This document shows, in pieces, positions 24,591 to 37,249 of a stretch of DNA of 64,000 nucleotides. The translations under genes were made by a program, and so were the position numbers. The notes under the pieces are model-generated. The model did no database searches, was not told where the DNA came from, and saw only the letters and a program-made list of their open reading frames with translations. Positions within the stretch are counted from its first letter, which is position 1. Each line of letters begins with the position of its first letter. Origin of the DNA: Mangifera indica (taxonomy: Eukaryota; Streptophyta; Magnoliopsida; Sapindales; Anacardiaceae); the NCBI RefSeq assembly GCF_011075055.1, contig NC_058138.1, positions 21,984,928 through 22,048,927 on the forward strand, written 5' to 3'.

Positions 24591-27500
24591 ATGGACAAGC
24601 GACATTCGAAGCGTTGGGAAAGGTCATCCCCAGCTCAAAGGCATCTTGATTCTCGGTTCAATAGACTTTCAATTGAATCGGAAAGGCCCTCCTCCAGTCG
24701 AGGGCAATTTGTTCCTCGGCACAATAGGCATTCCGATGATTCTCAGAGACCATCTCCAGCTCTGAACAATACATGTTCTATGTGGAGATCGCCAAGACAT
24801 GAAGTGCAACGTACTAACAATATTGCATACCCAGAAGGCGCAGTTCGCAGATGTTTTGCAACAGGTTTGGAAAATGATGATCAGTTTCCTTCTTCTGTAT
24901 GTCTTAAGAGGATTTCTTTGGAACCCACCCAGAAAACTGGAAGACAATTAGTTTTAGTGAACAGTCGTCTGACTAAAGGTTAGTGGTCTGCCCTTTTGGT
25001 ATGAGTAATTCTAATAAATTGTACAAATTTATCGATCGGCTGATTTTGGAGTGAGAAAATCATAAATTGTTGTCTCAGTTTGTATAATTTATTTGTACAT
25101 ATAATTTTATTTTTTTGGTATGACTCTCCAAATCTTGTATTCAGCTAACTGGTTGTTTAATTTATATGTATTTTATCTTTTTGGTTGTTAGATAAGGATG
25201 AACAGGGAGGGAGTGTATCCAGAAGGTCGTGGGAATATGTTGCAGAAAAGGTATGGCCAGATTTACTGTCTTGTTTAGAAAATATCAGGAAGAAAATGAA
25301 GCGTCAAGACGTGGAGGAAGTCTATCCAAAATTGGTTGCTAGATTTGGCAAAAATGTTTTTCGTGGGTATGTTAACCAGTTTTCTATTAATTTTCCTTCA
25401 AAATTATTGTTATAGTCGCCACAAAATAGTTGGGGGATATTTCTTGATTATCCGGGGGTTATCTTGATAATTTATCTTTTATTCCCTTATTATATTTATC
25501 AATAATAAAAAATTACAATAATATTTTATTACTAATGCTGATATGGTAGGTAATATAAGTGTTAATCTGATTACCACCTTCACCTTAAGTATTTAAAGAT
25601 TACCAAGGTAATCTTGATTATATTATAATTATATTATTATTTATTAATTTTTAAGATAAAAATAAATTTATTTTTAATTAATATGACAACTAATATAAAA
25701 AATATTTAAATTCAAGGACATTTAAGTAAAATAATTTATTAGTAATCTTTTATTATCTTTAATCGAACACAATCAAATATAGTAATAATTTATACCTAAT
25801 AATCTTTTAAATAATCTATCTTTAAGGTAATTTTTCTATCTTAGTAATAAAACATTACCCAAATCAAACGTCCCTAACGTAATGTTGAAAGCCAAGGGGA
25901 GGAGAAATCACTCTCTAAGTGCTACTTGGATTTCTCTAACATCCAATAATCAGATAATCAAAACGGAAATGGTTGCTTAGTCTTTAGCAGTTCATACTAG
26001 GAATATAAAAAATTAATAATTCTTCACGTTACGACCAGTCCAGCCAAGAACTTTGTATTGAATCTGTATGGGCGCATTCCCAGCCTGTTGTTGTAGACAA
26101 AATAATTCTTGCCTTGCCTGATTATTTCTTGATTGACAGTTTACATAACATTACTCATTTGCTCATCCATATCTAGCTGTGTATATAGGCTTGCTCTTCT
26201 ATTACATGTAATAGTAGTTTTCACAATGTGAAGCAAGCATCTGCCAATAATAGTTGTGATTAAAAGTGGACCAAGTCGCAACTAGTATGTTAATTTTTTT
26301 TGATTCAGGAATGCTTTAAGGTGGTTTGACAATGTCAGAAAAGCTCAGCTTTCTGAGACCACTTTGGGTGAATCCTTTAAATATTTTCACGCAAATGTTC
26401 CTACGTCTTACACTGAAAAACTTGTAAGTGAAGCTGTACCAAAACTTGGACTTGATTTTATAGAGATGAAGGATATATACCATGTCAGGGTAATCACCAT
26501 TTCTGAGCTCAATATGATCAAGCTTTTTGTACTTTCGATTTAATTAGATGCTGAGTTAATAACCTTTTTCTGTTTGCAGTTATGTGACAGCACACTGGAA
26601 GATTCATTTATATCATGCAAATGTACTTTAAACAATGATAAAAAGCTTGAGCTCTATAAGGCAAGCTTTCTGCTTCTAACTTTTTCTTCAATCAAATATT
26701 TGTGTGCTGATATGGATGGAGATGGAACAGCTCATGAATTCAGTAACTAAGGTTTTTTCATGTTGTATATGGAATTTCATATTAAATTATAAGCATTTCT
26801 TCCTGCAGATCAAACTAATTAACCGAATTCGTCACATGTTGATAAATATATCATGCCTTGATAAGGATGTTGATTTAAGGTTGTTGCTTAGCGGCAAGAG
26901 GATCTTAACAGCATTGACTGTAAGTTATCTGATCATTTCTAACTAGCACCGTTTCCATTTAATTAATAATAATAATAATAATAACAATAAAGGCAACTTC
27001 AAAGCGGTGGAGACAAGAAATCATCATTATATAGTGGACACAAATCAATGGTCTCACATCAAGATGTGATAAGTTCTCCACACTGTCGTTGAATATTAGG
27101 CACTATCTAATTTGAAAGAGCCTCATTCTAAAGAAGACAACAACAAGGGTATAGCTATTATCTAAGAACGCAAGATTTGCATATCTTAAATACTAATATA
27201 ATTGTTACAGTATCTGTGAATATGTGCATTAGTAGATATAGAGCTTAATTATAAGAATTAATTATGGTAGACGCAGATTTTAGGATCTCAATTATAGGAA
27301 TCAAATATTCAGTTTCCTACTCTAGAATACCTAATGTGTATATATAAACGTATCTCTGTAATAGTAAAAAGATGAATAAGAATATACTCTGAATTTCAGT
27401 TTCTACATGGTATCAGAGCCTGGTTTGCCCAAGTGTGCAAATTCAGAAATTTCGTAGCCCTAGAAAGCAATTTCGTAGTTCACCGGTGTAGAGTGGCCAT

Positions 27501-30500
27501 TAGTTCTCACCGCCACACTAGAAAGAAGTGCGCTTCGACGATCATCAGGTTCCCAGAATCCGGCCACCGAAAGCTCAGCGCGTGACCCACACGCGCCGCC
27601 TATTCCTTCTGAAAACGAACACTCAGATCTCCTTTTCTATGACGCGTTGATTCTCACCGCCGGCACAGTCAGACTCAGACGACGCCGATCGTTCAGATAC
27701 CCAATCTTCCGTGGCATTTCGCAGTCGAACGCGCCGTTGCCGTCGCCGGAACAGTTGCTGTCGACGAATCCCTCTTTCTGACCAGATATTAAACCGATAA
27801 CCATGGCTGAGATGGTTCCTGTAATGTCAAAAATCACTAAACACAAGTTTAATGGTTCTAATTATCTGGATTGGAGTAAAACGGTTCGATTGTACTTGTT
27901 GAGTCTGGAGAAAGATGATCACCTTACACAAGCTCCTCCTACGGATGGTACCAGACAAGCATGGCTGCGAGATGATGCTCGATTATTTTTGCAGATCCGG
28001 AATTCTATTGAAAGTGAGGTAGTCAGTTTAATTAATCACTGTGAATTGGTTAAGGAGCTAATGGAATATTTAGATTTTTTGTATTCTGGAAGAGGTAATC
28101 TTTCTCGCATATATGAGGTGTGCAAAGCTTTTTATCGTGCAGAAAAACAGGACAAAACCATCACATCTTATTTTATGGATTTCAAAAGAACTTATGAAGA
28201 ACTTAATATGTTGTTACCTTTTAGTCCTGATGTGAAGGTTCAACAAACTCAACGAGAACAAATGGCCATCATGAGCTTTCTAGCTGGTCTTCCATCTGAG
28301 TTTGAAACTGTCAAATCTCAGATACTTGCTAGTCCTGAAATTTCATCTCTGCATGACACATTTACTAGGGTACTTCGTACAGAAAGCACCCCATCATTTC
28401 AGAGTAACAGTACTCTTATTGGTCGAAGTAGTGCATTTGAAACTGGATGCTCATATGATAAGAATAGAGGAGGGAGCAGCAGCAACCGTGACAAAGTTTT
28501 TGATCGTAATCATGAGTCAGGAGGGATTGTGTGCTATTACTGTCACGAGCCAGGCCATACAAAGCGTACTTGTAGGAAGTTACAGAATCGGGCTTCAAAA
28601 TCCCAATCAGCACATGTTGCAGCGACCAATATTGCTACCAATTCATTATCTGGAGAGACTATTATGATTTCTATAGATGAGTATGCCAAGTTCTCCCAGT
28701 ACCAAGAATCACTAAAGTCTTCATCAACTCCTATCACTGCCAATGCTGAGTCAGGTAAACCAAATACATGTCTTGTTTCCTCCTCATCCAAGTGGGTCAT
28801 TGATTCTGGTGCTACAGATCATATGACAGGTAATCCTAATCTTTTTTCAACCTTTCAGTCATTTGCATCCCCTTCTAATGTTACGTTAGCAGATGGATCA
28901 ACATCATCTGTTCTTGGTTCTGGAACTGTTAATCTAACCCCGTCAGTTTCATTGTCATCTATTTTGAGTTTACCACAGTTTTCCTTTAATTTAATTTCAG
29001 TAAGCAAACTCACTCGTGCGCTTAACTGTTGTGTCTCATTCTTTTCTGATCATTGTTTATTTCAGGATCTTATGACGAAGCAGATTATTGGTAAAAGACA
29101 TGAATCTGGGGGTCTCTATATACTAGATATGCAAATGCCAAGGTCTATTGCTTGTTCTAGTTCCTTAACTCCATTTGAAGCTCACTGTCGATTGGGGCAT
29201 CCTTCTCTACCTGTGTTAAAGACCCTATGTCCACAATTTCTTCATGTATCTTCGTTAGATTGTGAGTCATGTCAATTTGCCAAACATCATCGTCTGTCTT
29301 CAGATTCTAGAGTCAATAAACGAGCTAACTCTCCTTTTGAGTTAGTTCATTCAGATGTTTGGGGTCTTTGTCCTAGTGTGTCCAAAACTGGGTTTAAATA
29401 TTTTGTTACTTTCGTTGATGATTATTCTCGTATGACTTGGCTTTATTTAATGAAAAATCGTTCTGAAGTGTTTTCTCATTTCTGTGCCTTTCATGCTGAA
29501 ATAAAAACACAATTCCATGTTTCTATTCATACCTTACGTAGTGATAATGCCAAAGAATATTTCTCTGAATCTTTTCAGTCATATTTGATTCAAAATGGCA
29601 TTCTTCATCAATCCTCTTGTGCTGCCACACCATCTCAAAATGGAGTAGCTGAGCGGAAAAATAGACACTTGCTTGAAACAGCTCGTGCATTCTTGTTTCA
29701 AACGCAAGTTCCCAAACATTTTTGGGCTGATGCGGTTTCCACATCTTGTTTTTTAATTAACCGCATGCCATCATCAATTCTCCAAGGTCAGATCCCTTAC
29801 ACTATTCTTTTTCCAGATAAACCTTTATTTCCTATTAAACCCAAAATATTTGGTAGTACGTGTTTTGTTCGTGATATTCGTCCTAGTGTCACAAAGTTAG
29901 ACCCTAAGTCTTTAAAATGTGTGTTTCTTGGCTACTCTCGTCTTCAAAAATGATATAGGTGTTTTTGTGTCACCCTAAACAAATATCTGGTGTCATCTGA
30001 TGTTACATTTTTGGAAAACATTCCTTTCTTTTCTGCTTCTCCCACTTACAATATTCAGGGGGAGGATGATGATTTGTTGGTGTACACTGTTACCTCATCT
30101 CACCCTTTAGAGGATGCTGTTACATCTGTTAGTTCTCCAGAAATTTTTCTACCTGAAGAGTCTACTCCTACCAAACCACCCATTACGCAGGTGTACTCTA
30201 GACGACAACAACCTCCGGAGACATGTCCTGAACCATCCTCTTCGTCGTCTGATCCAGTTCCTAATGATATTGATCTACCAATTGCTCTTCGAAAAGGTAA
30301 AAGGCAGTGTACTTATCCTATCTCTTCTTTTGTTTCTTATGGTCACTTATCCCCTATTTCTTGTTCCTTTATTGCATCACTTGATTCTATTTCTATTCCT
30401 AACACCACTCATGAAGCTCTATCTCATCCTGGTTGGCGTGAGGCTATGATAGAGGAAATGAATGCCTTAGCTAATAATGGTACTTGGGACTTGGTCAATC

Positions 30501-33084
30501 TACCTGCAGGAAAGAAAGCCATTGGATGTAAATGGGTGTTCACAGTTAAAGTTAATCCGGATGGATCAGTGGCTCGCCTTAAAGCTCGGTTGGTTGCCAA
30601 AGGATATGCACAGACTTATGGGGTGGATTATTCTGACATTTTCTCTCCTGTTGCTAAGTTAACCTCTATTCGTTTATTTATTTCTATGGCAGCTACCTAT
30701 AATTGGCCTTTGCACCAGCTGGATATCAAGAATGCATTTTTACATGGTGACCTTCAAGAGGAAGTTTACATGGAGCAACCACCTGGTTTTGTTGCTCAGG
30801 GGGAGTATGGAAAGGTGTGTTGGCTTCGCAAATCTTTGTATGGTTTGAAACAAAGTCCTCGTGCTTGGTTTGGAAAATTTAGTCAGGCAGTTCAAAAGTT
30901 TGGCATGATAAAGAGCAAATGTGATCATTCAGTTTTCTATAGACAGTCCGAAGCTGGTAGTATTCTTTTGGTTGTATATGTTGATGATATTATCATTACT
31001 GGAAGCGATAATGTGGGAATTTCCTCTCTTAAATTATTTCTTCACACGCAGTTTCAAACAAAAGATTTAGGGGGGTTGAAGTATTTCTTGGGCATTGAAG
31101 TAACAAGAAGCAAGAAAGACATCTTCCTATCTCAGAGGAAATATGTGCTTGACTTATTGACTGAGACAGGAAAATTGGGAGTCAAACCATGTAGCACTCC
31201 AATGGTTCCTAATCTATAGCTTACAAAAGATGGTGACTTGTTTGAAGAACCTGAGAAGTATAGAAGATTAGTAGGAAAGTTGAATTATCTTACAGTGACT
31301 CGTCCTGACATTGCATATTCTGTCAGTGTTGTAAGTCAATTCATGTCATCTCCAACAGTCGATCATTGGACAGCGTTGGAACAAATTTTGTGCTACTTAA
31401 AGGGTGCTCCTGGACGTGGTATATTGTATGGAAATCATGGTCACACTAATATTGAATGTTTTTCAGATGCAGATTGGGCAGATTCCAAAGTAGATAGAAG
31501 ATCCACCACTGGTTATTGTGTTTTTGTTGGAGGAAATTTGGTATCATGGAAGAGCAAGAAGCAGAGTGTTGTGTCCCGATCTAGTGCAGAATCAGAATAT
31601 AGAGCTATGGCTCAGTCCGTGTGTGAGATAATGTGGGTATATCAACTCTTGACTGAAGTAGGTTTCCAGATGTCCTTACCAGCGCAATTATGGTGTGATA
31701 ATTAAGCTGCTCTTCATATTGCCTCTAATCCCGTGTTTCACGAACGAACTAAACATATTGAGATTGATTGTCATTTCGTTCGAGAGAAGATTCAGCAGAA
31801 CTTTATTTCTACAAGATATGTGAAGACTGGAGAACAGTTAGGGGATATTTTCACTAAGGCTGTAAATGGGGTTCGGATTGATTATATTTGTAACAAGTTG
31901 GGCATGATTAACATCTATGCTCCAACTTGAGGGGGAGTGTTACAGAATCTGTGAATATGTGCATTAGTAGATATAGAGCTTAATTATAGGAATTAATTAT
32001 GATAGACGCAGATTTTAGGATCTCAATTATAGGAATCAAATATTCAGTTTCCTACTATAGAATATCTAATGTGTATATATAAACGTATCTCTGTAATAGT
32101 AAAAAGATGAATAAGAATATACTCTGAATTTCAGTTTCTACAATAATCAATAAAGCCAAAAACAATAGTGGTTTATCAAGCATTTCCCATATCTTAGAGC
32201 TTCTAGATGGATACAAATTACCTCGAGAATGATTTATACGTTCAAACTAATTGTATGCATTTGTTCAGGATAGTGTAACGGGAACGATTAGCAATCTGAT
32301 TAATTCAGCAGTTGTGGATCCGGAGAAGAAGGGTGGATTCAGATGGCCCCAGACAGCGTTTTCTCAGAGTAGTAGATACAGGGTTGTTGCGATTTGGCAC
32401 ACAATATCTGAAGTTTATGCAACCCCATCGTTGATCCTCAACATAAGAAGTGCTCGTCGATATAACTTTGACACTGCAACTGAGGAAGCAACAAGGGAGG
32501 TTAATCTGAAATTTAAGGGAATAATTTCAGAATTACTGGTAAGTTTCTATCTAGATTGTTCAAATATTATCATAGATAGATCCTTCACTTACCTGTTTAC
32601 CGTATAGAAAAATCACTCCTTTTAAACCTGTTTATAGTATTGAGAGAAAAATGACACATTTCAATGACACTGATTCAAGTATATAGTAGCCTTTCAACTG
32701 GTTGCTTAGCTCAGAAGAATAGAGATCAGAAAATCAACATCACAACGTTCCTTTAAATATGAATTTTGTGCAATGAGTGTATATTTGCATTGTCAACTAT
32801 TATTATGAAGATCAAACATGTTTTCATTGTTATGATTTGTTATTTTCAATTTGCAGGCTCAGAAGTGTGAAAGCGATTCAATCTATAATATGTTTAAGGA
32901 CACCTTAGAGATGATATGGGAACATTTCCTGTGTTGTGAGCAGTTCTTGGCAACTGATAATGCTGAAGAAGTGGGTGGAGAGAAATGTAAGGAGAAAGAA
33001 TTGGTACCAAAACAGATATATCGAGCAAAGGTTAAAAGAGAAGAAGATTGCTTGATAAATGAGGATGTCAATGCCAAATGTTAG
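24591..33084 (+). CDS. Array paralogue B: same unknown family, with a copia element in intron 5
   Basis: Seven coding exons: 24591-24978, 25192-25366, 26309-26489, 26580-26660, 26809-26919, 32269-32538 and 32857-33084. They give 477 aa in one frame. The start MDKRHSKRW differs from MAYIPP of A and E, and is followed by one 42-residue repeat unit and then [11 protein letters not shown]. Exons 2, 3, 4 and 6 have exactly the lengths seen in all paralogues. The exon 4 donor is GC (AAG|GCAAGC). Exon 5 has one more codon than in A and E. The last exon runs on for 43 codons beyond the FLT stop of A, with a charged tail ending NEDVNAKC. Intron 2 contains an AT-rich repeat and intron 5 a 4.94-kb copia element in the same orientation, making intron 5 about 5.3 kb. 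The frame is undamaged, so splicing across the insertion could still give a full product. Confidence 0.77.
25456..25877. repeat. AT-rich dispersed repeat (family 2), copy ii, in intron 2 of paralogue B
   Basis: Paralogue D has an empty version of this site. In D the sequence runs from TTTCTTGATT almost directly to GTTGAAAGCCAAGGGG (about 48740-48775), whereas in B about 420 bases of AT-rich sequence come between. The insert ends AAATCAAACGTCCC, like the ends of the copies at 20490, 52022 and 56700. Terminal inverted repeats are not clear. Confidence 0.5.
27203..27407 (+). repeat. 5' LTR of the copia element
   Basis: The 205-bp terminal repeat starts TGTTACAGTATC and ends TTTCTACA. It contains TATATATAAACG near its middle, which fits a TATA box for element transcription. 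It differs from the 3' LTR at five sites. Confidence 0.95.
27408..27425 (+). promoter_or_regulatory. Primer-binding site of the copia element (initiator tRNA-Met type)
   Basis: TGGTATCAGAGCCTGG begins at the first base after the LTR. TGGTATCAGAGC is the usual plant copia primer site, complementary to the 3' end of initiator methionine tRNA. Confidence 0.9.
27803..31930 (+). pseudogene. Copia gag-pol polyprotein gene with three in-frame stops
   Basis: One frame of 1376 codons (including stops) runs from ATG 27803 to TGA 31928-31930. Order of domains: copia-type gag ([15 protein letters not shown]), CCHC zinc knuckle near residue 243 ([14 protein letters not shown]), protease ([10 protein letters not shown], about 330), integrase zinc-binding and core (HSDVWG about 515, [19 protein letters not shown]), reverse transcriptase (LARLVAKG-like block, YVDDIIITG about 1059) and RNase H ([17 protein letters not shown]). 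It is broken at 29951-29953 (TGA), 31217-31219 (TAG) and 31703-31705 (TAA). The reading frame is otherwise intact with no frameshift, and the last two stops are of the kind made by C-to-T change at a glutamine codon. A product ending at the first stop would lack reverse transcriptase. Confidence 0.93.
31929..31937 (+). other. Polypurine tract of the copia element
   Basis: GAGGGGGAG lies immediately before the 3' LTR and is the expected primer site for plus-strand DNA synthesis. Confidence 0.88.
31938..32142 (+). repeat. 3' LTR of the copia element
   Basis: 205 bp, the same length as the 5' LTR, with five substitutions and no indel between them. It is followed directly by the target duplication ATAAT. 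Confidence 0.95.
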
Positions 33085-34284
33085 ATGCTTTATGCTTTCT
33101 GCTTCCACCTAGCCTATGTAAACAACCTAGATAACATAGATATCAACCTGGACAGTTGATTTTGCTAGGGTTACTGTAATGGCTGAAAATACTGTCAATT
33201 TTGATATGAATTATCCTTAATTCAACCCAACCCAAGCATCATACATTATCTAAGAATCTAATTAGACATTTAAAACCTGGGTGTATATAGCTTTACCGTA
33301 TAAGAAATGCATTCCAAACCAACATGAAATGTCCAATTTATTGATGTGATAATATTTGTGCTTCAACAATGGGGAATTGGCATTGAATTTCTTTTCTTCT
33401 TTTAGATGTATTTTACAAAGAAAAGATTTGTTTCAAACATAATTACCCTTGAAATAGATTCTGTAAATATCAATACTATTTCAAGTATAAACGGCCGGAT
33501 TATCATGTTATTGTATAATTTTAAGTATGCTTGGTGTTCTTATGGTGAACATTCTCGTTGACTGCACCTAGGGGTGGATTCGAAGTAAGTTTGTATGGGT
33601 TTGAAAAGAGCTTTACTCAAACGAGCCCGTGCCCGAGCTCGCTTGAACGAGCCCGAACACGAGTTTGAATTTTAAGCAAAAAACGAATACGAGCCTGAAT
33701 ACGAACACCGGTTAAGCTAGTTGAACACTCAAATAAAAAAACATTTAATTTATAACAAACGACATCATTTATTCTTTGAAATATGAGTCCAAAATGAATC
33801 CGAGTCTGAACACACGAGTCTGAGCTAAGTGCGAGCTGAGCCCAAATACTAAAATTATGAAATGAGCCGAGCACGAACATGTGTTTAGCGAGCTCGGTGA
33901 GCCCGAGCCCAAGCTTGGGCTCACTAAAAGTGAGCTGAAAATGAGCTGGGCCCTATTCGGGCTCGGCTGCACCAGTTGAATTTCATTTACCAGTTACAGT
34001 CAACTAATTGTGATGACTGCTTAGTTGAAGCGGGTCAAGAATTTTCAGGTGGTATCCTATAATATGTTTTAAATTAAGAAGTTTCTACGCGTTTTTATTG
34101 TCAAATTTACAAAATCTGATTGAAACTTTATTTTCCACAAATCCATGATCCACAAAGAACAAGGAAAGGGAAAGCAAAAAGTCATTTCAAATTATCAACT
34201 TGGAGAAGAAGAAGACCAGCTTGAATCCGAAGTAAACAAGCTGCTCAGTCTTTGAAATCTGTGTTTGTTTCAATTGGGGTCGTA
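33085..34284. other. Intergenic region between paralogues B and C
   Basis: The first 480 bases are the 3' flank of B, and resemble the 3' flank of C (from 37250). The stretch from about 33366 to the ATG of C is nearly the same as 46927-47495 upstream of D, except for a hAT-type insertion at 33569. This marks the border of the duplicated unit. Confidence 0.6.
33569..33965. mobile_element. hAT-type MITE upstream of paralogue C
   Basis: The insert starts TAGGGGTGGATTCG and is rich in GAGCCCGAGC-type blocks, like the two hAT MITEs at 44496 and 44843. It is flanked by ACTGCACC and GCTGCACC (seven of eight bases the same). The matching place upstream of D (about 47121-47135) reads straight through GACTGCACCAGTTG with a single copy, so the insertion and its 8-bp duplication are confirmed by an empty site. 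The right terminal repeat is poor, possibly through a small end deletion. Confidence 0.75.
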
Positions 34285-37249
34285 ATGGACAAGAGACAGT
34301 CGAAGCATTGGGAGAGGTCATCCCCAGCTCAAAGGCATCTTGATTGTCGGTTCAATAGACTTTCAATTGAATCGGAAAGGACCTCCTCCAGTCGAGGGCA
34401 AATTGTTCCTCGGTACAATAGGCATTCGGATGATTCAGAGAGACCATCCCCGGCTCCAAACAATGCACTTCATATGTTGAGATCGCCAAGACATGAAGTA
34501 CAAAGTACTAAGAATATTGTATACCCAGAAGGCGCAGTTTTCAGATGGCTGGCAACAGGTTTGGAAAATGATGATCAGTTTCCTTCTTCTGTATGTCTTA
34601 AGAGGATTTCTTTGGAACCCAGCCAGAAAACTGGACAAAATCCCTCCTTAGTTTTGGTGAACAGTCGTGTGGCTAAAGGTTAGTAGTCTGCCCTTTTGGT
34701 ATTACTCTTAAAATCTTGTATTCAGCTAATTGGTTATTTTATTTATTTTATCTTTTTGGTTGTTAGATAAGGATGAAGAGGGAGGAAATGTATGCAGAAG
34801 GCCGTGGGAATCTGTTGCAGAAAAGGTTTGGCCAGATTTACTGTCTTGTTTAGAAAATCTCAGGAAGAAAATGAAGTGTCAAGACGTGGAGGAAGTCCGA
34901 CCAAAATTGGTTGCTAGATTTGGCAAAAATGTTTTTCATGGGTATGTTAACCAGTTTTCTATGAATGGCTAGCTGTTCTGTTTCCTTAAAAAATTCTTGT
35001 TATAGTCACCACAATATACTTGGGGGATATTTGGTATGACCAGTCCAACCAAGAATTTGGTATTGAATCTGTATGGGCGCATTCCCAGCCTGTTGTAGAC
35101 AAAATAATCCATGGCTTGCCTGATTATTTCTTGATTGACAGTTTACATAACATTTCTTTGAGCCAAAAGAAGTTCCCATTTGCTCAGCCATATCAAGCTG
35201 TATAAATATGTTTGCTCTTCTATTACATGTAATAGTTTTTCACAATGCAAAGCAAGCATCTGTCAATAATAGTTGTAATTATATGTGGACAAAGTCACAA
35301 TTAGTATGTTAATTTTCTTGATTCAGGAGTGCTTTAAGGTGGTTCGACAATGTCAGGAAAGGTAAGCTTTCTGAGACCACTTTGGGAAAATTCACTAAAT
35401 TTTTTCACGCAAATGTTCCTACGCTGTACATTGAAAAACTTGTAAGGGAAGCTGTGCCAAAACTTGGACTTCATTTTATAGAGAAGAAGGATATATACCA
35501 AGTCAGGGTAATCACCTTTTCTGAGCTCAATATGATCAAGCTTTTTGTACTTTAGATTTAGTTAGACGCTGTTATAATCACCTTTTTTTGTTTGCAGTTA
35601 TATGACAGCACACAAGAAGATTCGAATATATCATGCAAATGTACTTTAAACAATGATAAAAGGCTTGAGCTCTATAAGGCAAGCTTTCTGCTTCTAACTT
35701 TTTCTTCAAATATTTGTGTGCTGGTATAAGTGGAGATGAAACAACTCTTGAATTCGGTAACTAGGGTTGTTTCATGTCTTTTATGGAATTTCATTTTAAA
35801 TTATAAGCATTTCTTCCTGTAGATCCAACTAATTGACCGAATTCGTCACATGGTTGTAAATATATCATGCCTTGATAAGGACGTTGATTTAAGGTTGATG
35901 CTTAGCGGCAAGAGGATCTTAACGACATTGAGTGTAAGTTATCTGCAACCATGCTAATTAAAATGCCTCAATTTGATCAATTTAGATCACCTCGCTATTA
36001 TTTATATATTTCTTTTTTCCTTCTGTCTGATCATTTCTGACTAGCACCTTTTCCATTTAATTAAAAATAATAATAGTAACAATAAAGGCAACAGTGTCTT
36101 TGAATATTAGGCATGATTGATAACTAATAATTATTCTCAAAAAAAGAAAAAAATTGTAATACATTTACTAAACGGACTTTTCTATAAATAAGTTGGCACT
36201 ATCTAATTTGAAAGAGCCTCGTTCTAAAGAAGACTACAATGAGGGTTTAACTATTATCTAAGCATCAGAAAAGAAGAATGCAAGATTTGCATGTTTTAAA
36301 TACTAAAAAAATCGGTGAAGCCAAAAACAGTGGTGGTTTAACAAACATTTCCCATATCTTAGAGCTTCTAGATGGATACAAATTACCTTGAGAATGAGTT
36401 ATATGTTCAAACTAATTGTATGCACTTGTTCAGGATAATGTAATGGAGAGGATTAGCAATCTGATTAATTCAGCAGTTGTAGATCCGGAGAAGAAGGGTG
36501 GATTCAGATGGCCCCAGACAGCGTTTTCTCAGAGTAGTAGATACAGGGTTGTTGCGATTTGGCACACAATAACTGAAGTTTATGAAACCCCATCATTGAT
36601 GCTGGAGGTAAGAAGTGCTCATCGGTATATGTTTGACACTGAAACTGAGGAAGCAACAAGGGAGGTTTCTCTGAAATTTAAGGGCATAATTTCAGAATTA
36701 CTGGTAAGTCTCTATCTAGATTGTCCAAATATTATCATAGATTTATCCTTCACTTACCTGTTTACTCTATAGACAAATGACTCTTTTTAAACCTGTTTAT
36801 ACTATTGAGAGAAAATGACACATTTTAATGATACTGATTCAAGTATATAGTAGCCTTTCAACTGGTTGCTTAGCTCAGAAGAACAGAGATCAGAAAAATC
36901 AACACCACAATGTTCCTTTAAATATGAATTTTGTGCAATGTGTGTATATTTACATTGTCAACTATTATTATGAAGATCAAACATGTTTTCATTGTTATGA
37001 TTCGTTATTTTCAATTTGTAGGCTCAGAAGTGTGAAAGTGATTCAATCTATAATATGTTTAAGGACACCTTAGAGATGATATGGGAACATTTCCTGTGTT
37101 GTGACAAGTTCTTGACAACTGATAATACTGAAGAAGTGGGTGGACAGAAATATAAGGAAAAAGAATTGGTACCAAAACAGATATATCGAGTAAAGGTTAA
37201 AAGAGAAGAAGATTGCTTGATAAATGAGGATGTCAATGCCAAATGTTAG
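34285..37249 (+). CDS. Array paralogue C: same unknown family
   Basis: Seven coding exons: 34285-34678, 34767-34941, 35327-35507, 35598-35678, 35823-35933, 36434-36703 and 37022-37249. They give 479 aa. The N-terminus [20 protein letters not shown] is one 42-residue unit of the repeat that is amplified in D. The core matches the other copies ([46 protein letters not shown]). The exon 4 donor is GC (AAG|GCAAGC). The C-terminal extension ends NEDVNAKC as in B. This is the least transposon-disturbed member of the B/C/D group: no large insertion lies in any intron, and no frame defect was seen. It is the best reference for the group's gene structure. Confidence 0.82.

Larger units (their letters stand above)
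27203..32142 (+). mobile_element. Ty1/copia LTR retrotransposon in intron 5 of paralogue B
   Basis: A complete element of 4940 bp: LTRs of 205 bp at both ends (TG at the start, CA at the end), a primer-binding site directly after the 5' LTR, and a polypurine tract before the 3' LTR. A perfect 5-bp target duplication ATAAT flanks it (27198-27202 and 32143-32147). Domain order gag, protease, integrase, reverse transcriptase, RNase H is that of Ty1/copia. The two LTRs differ at five positions (about 2.4 percent), so it is a fairly young insertion. The internal gene has three in-frame stop codons, so it cannot move on its own now. Confidence 0.95.
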
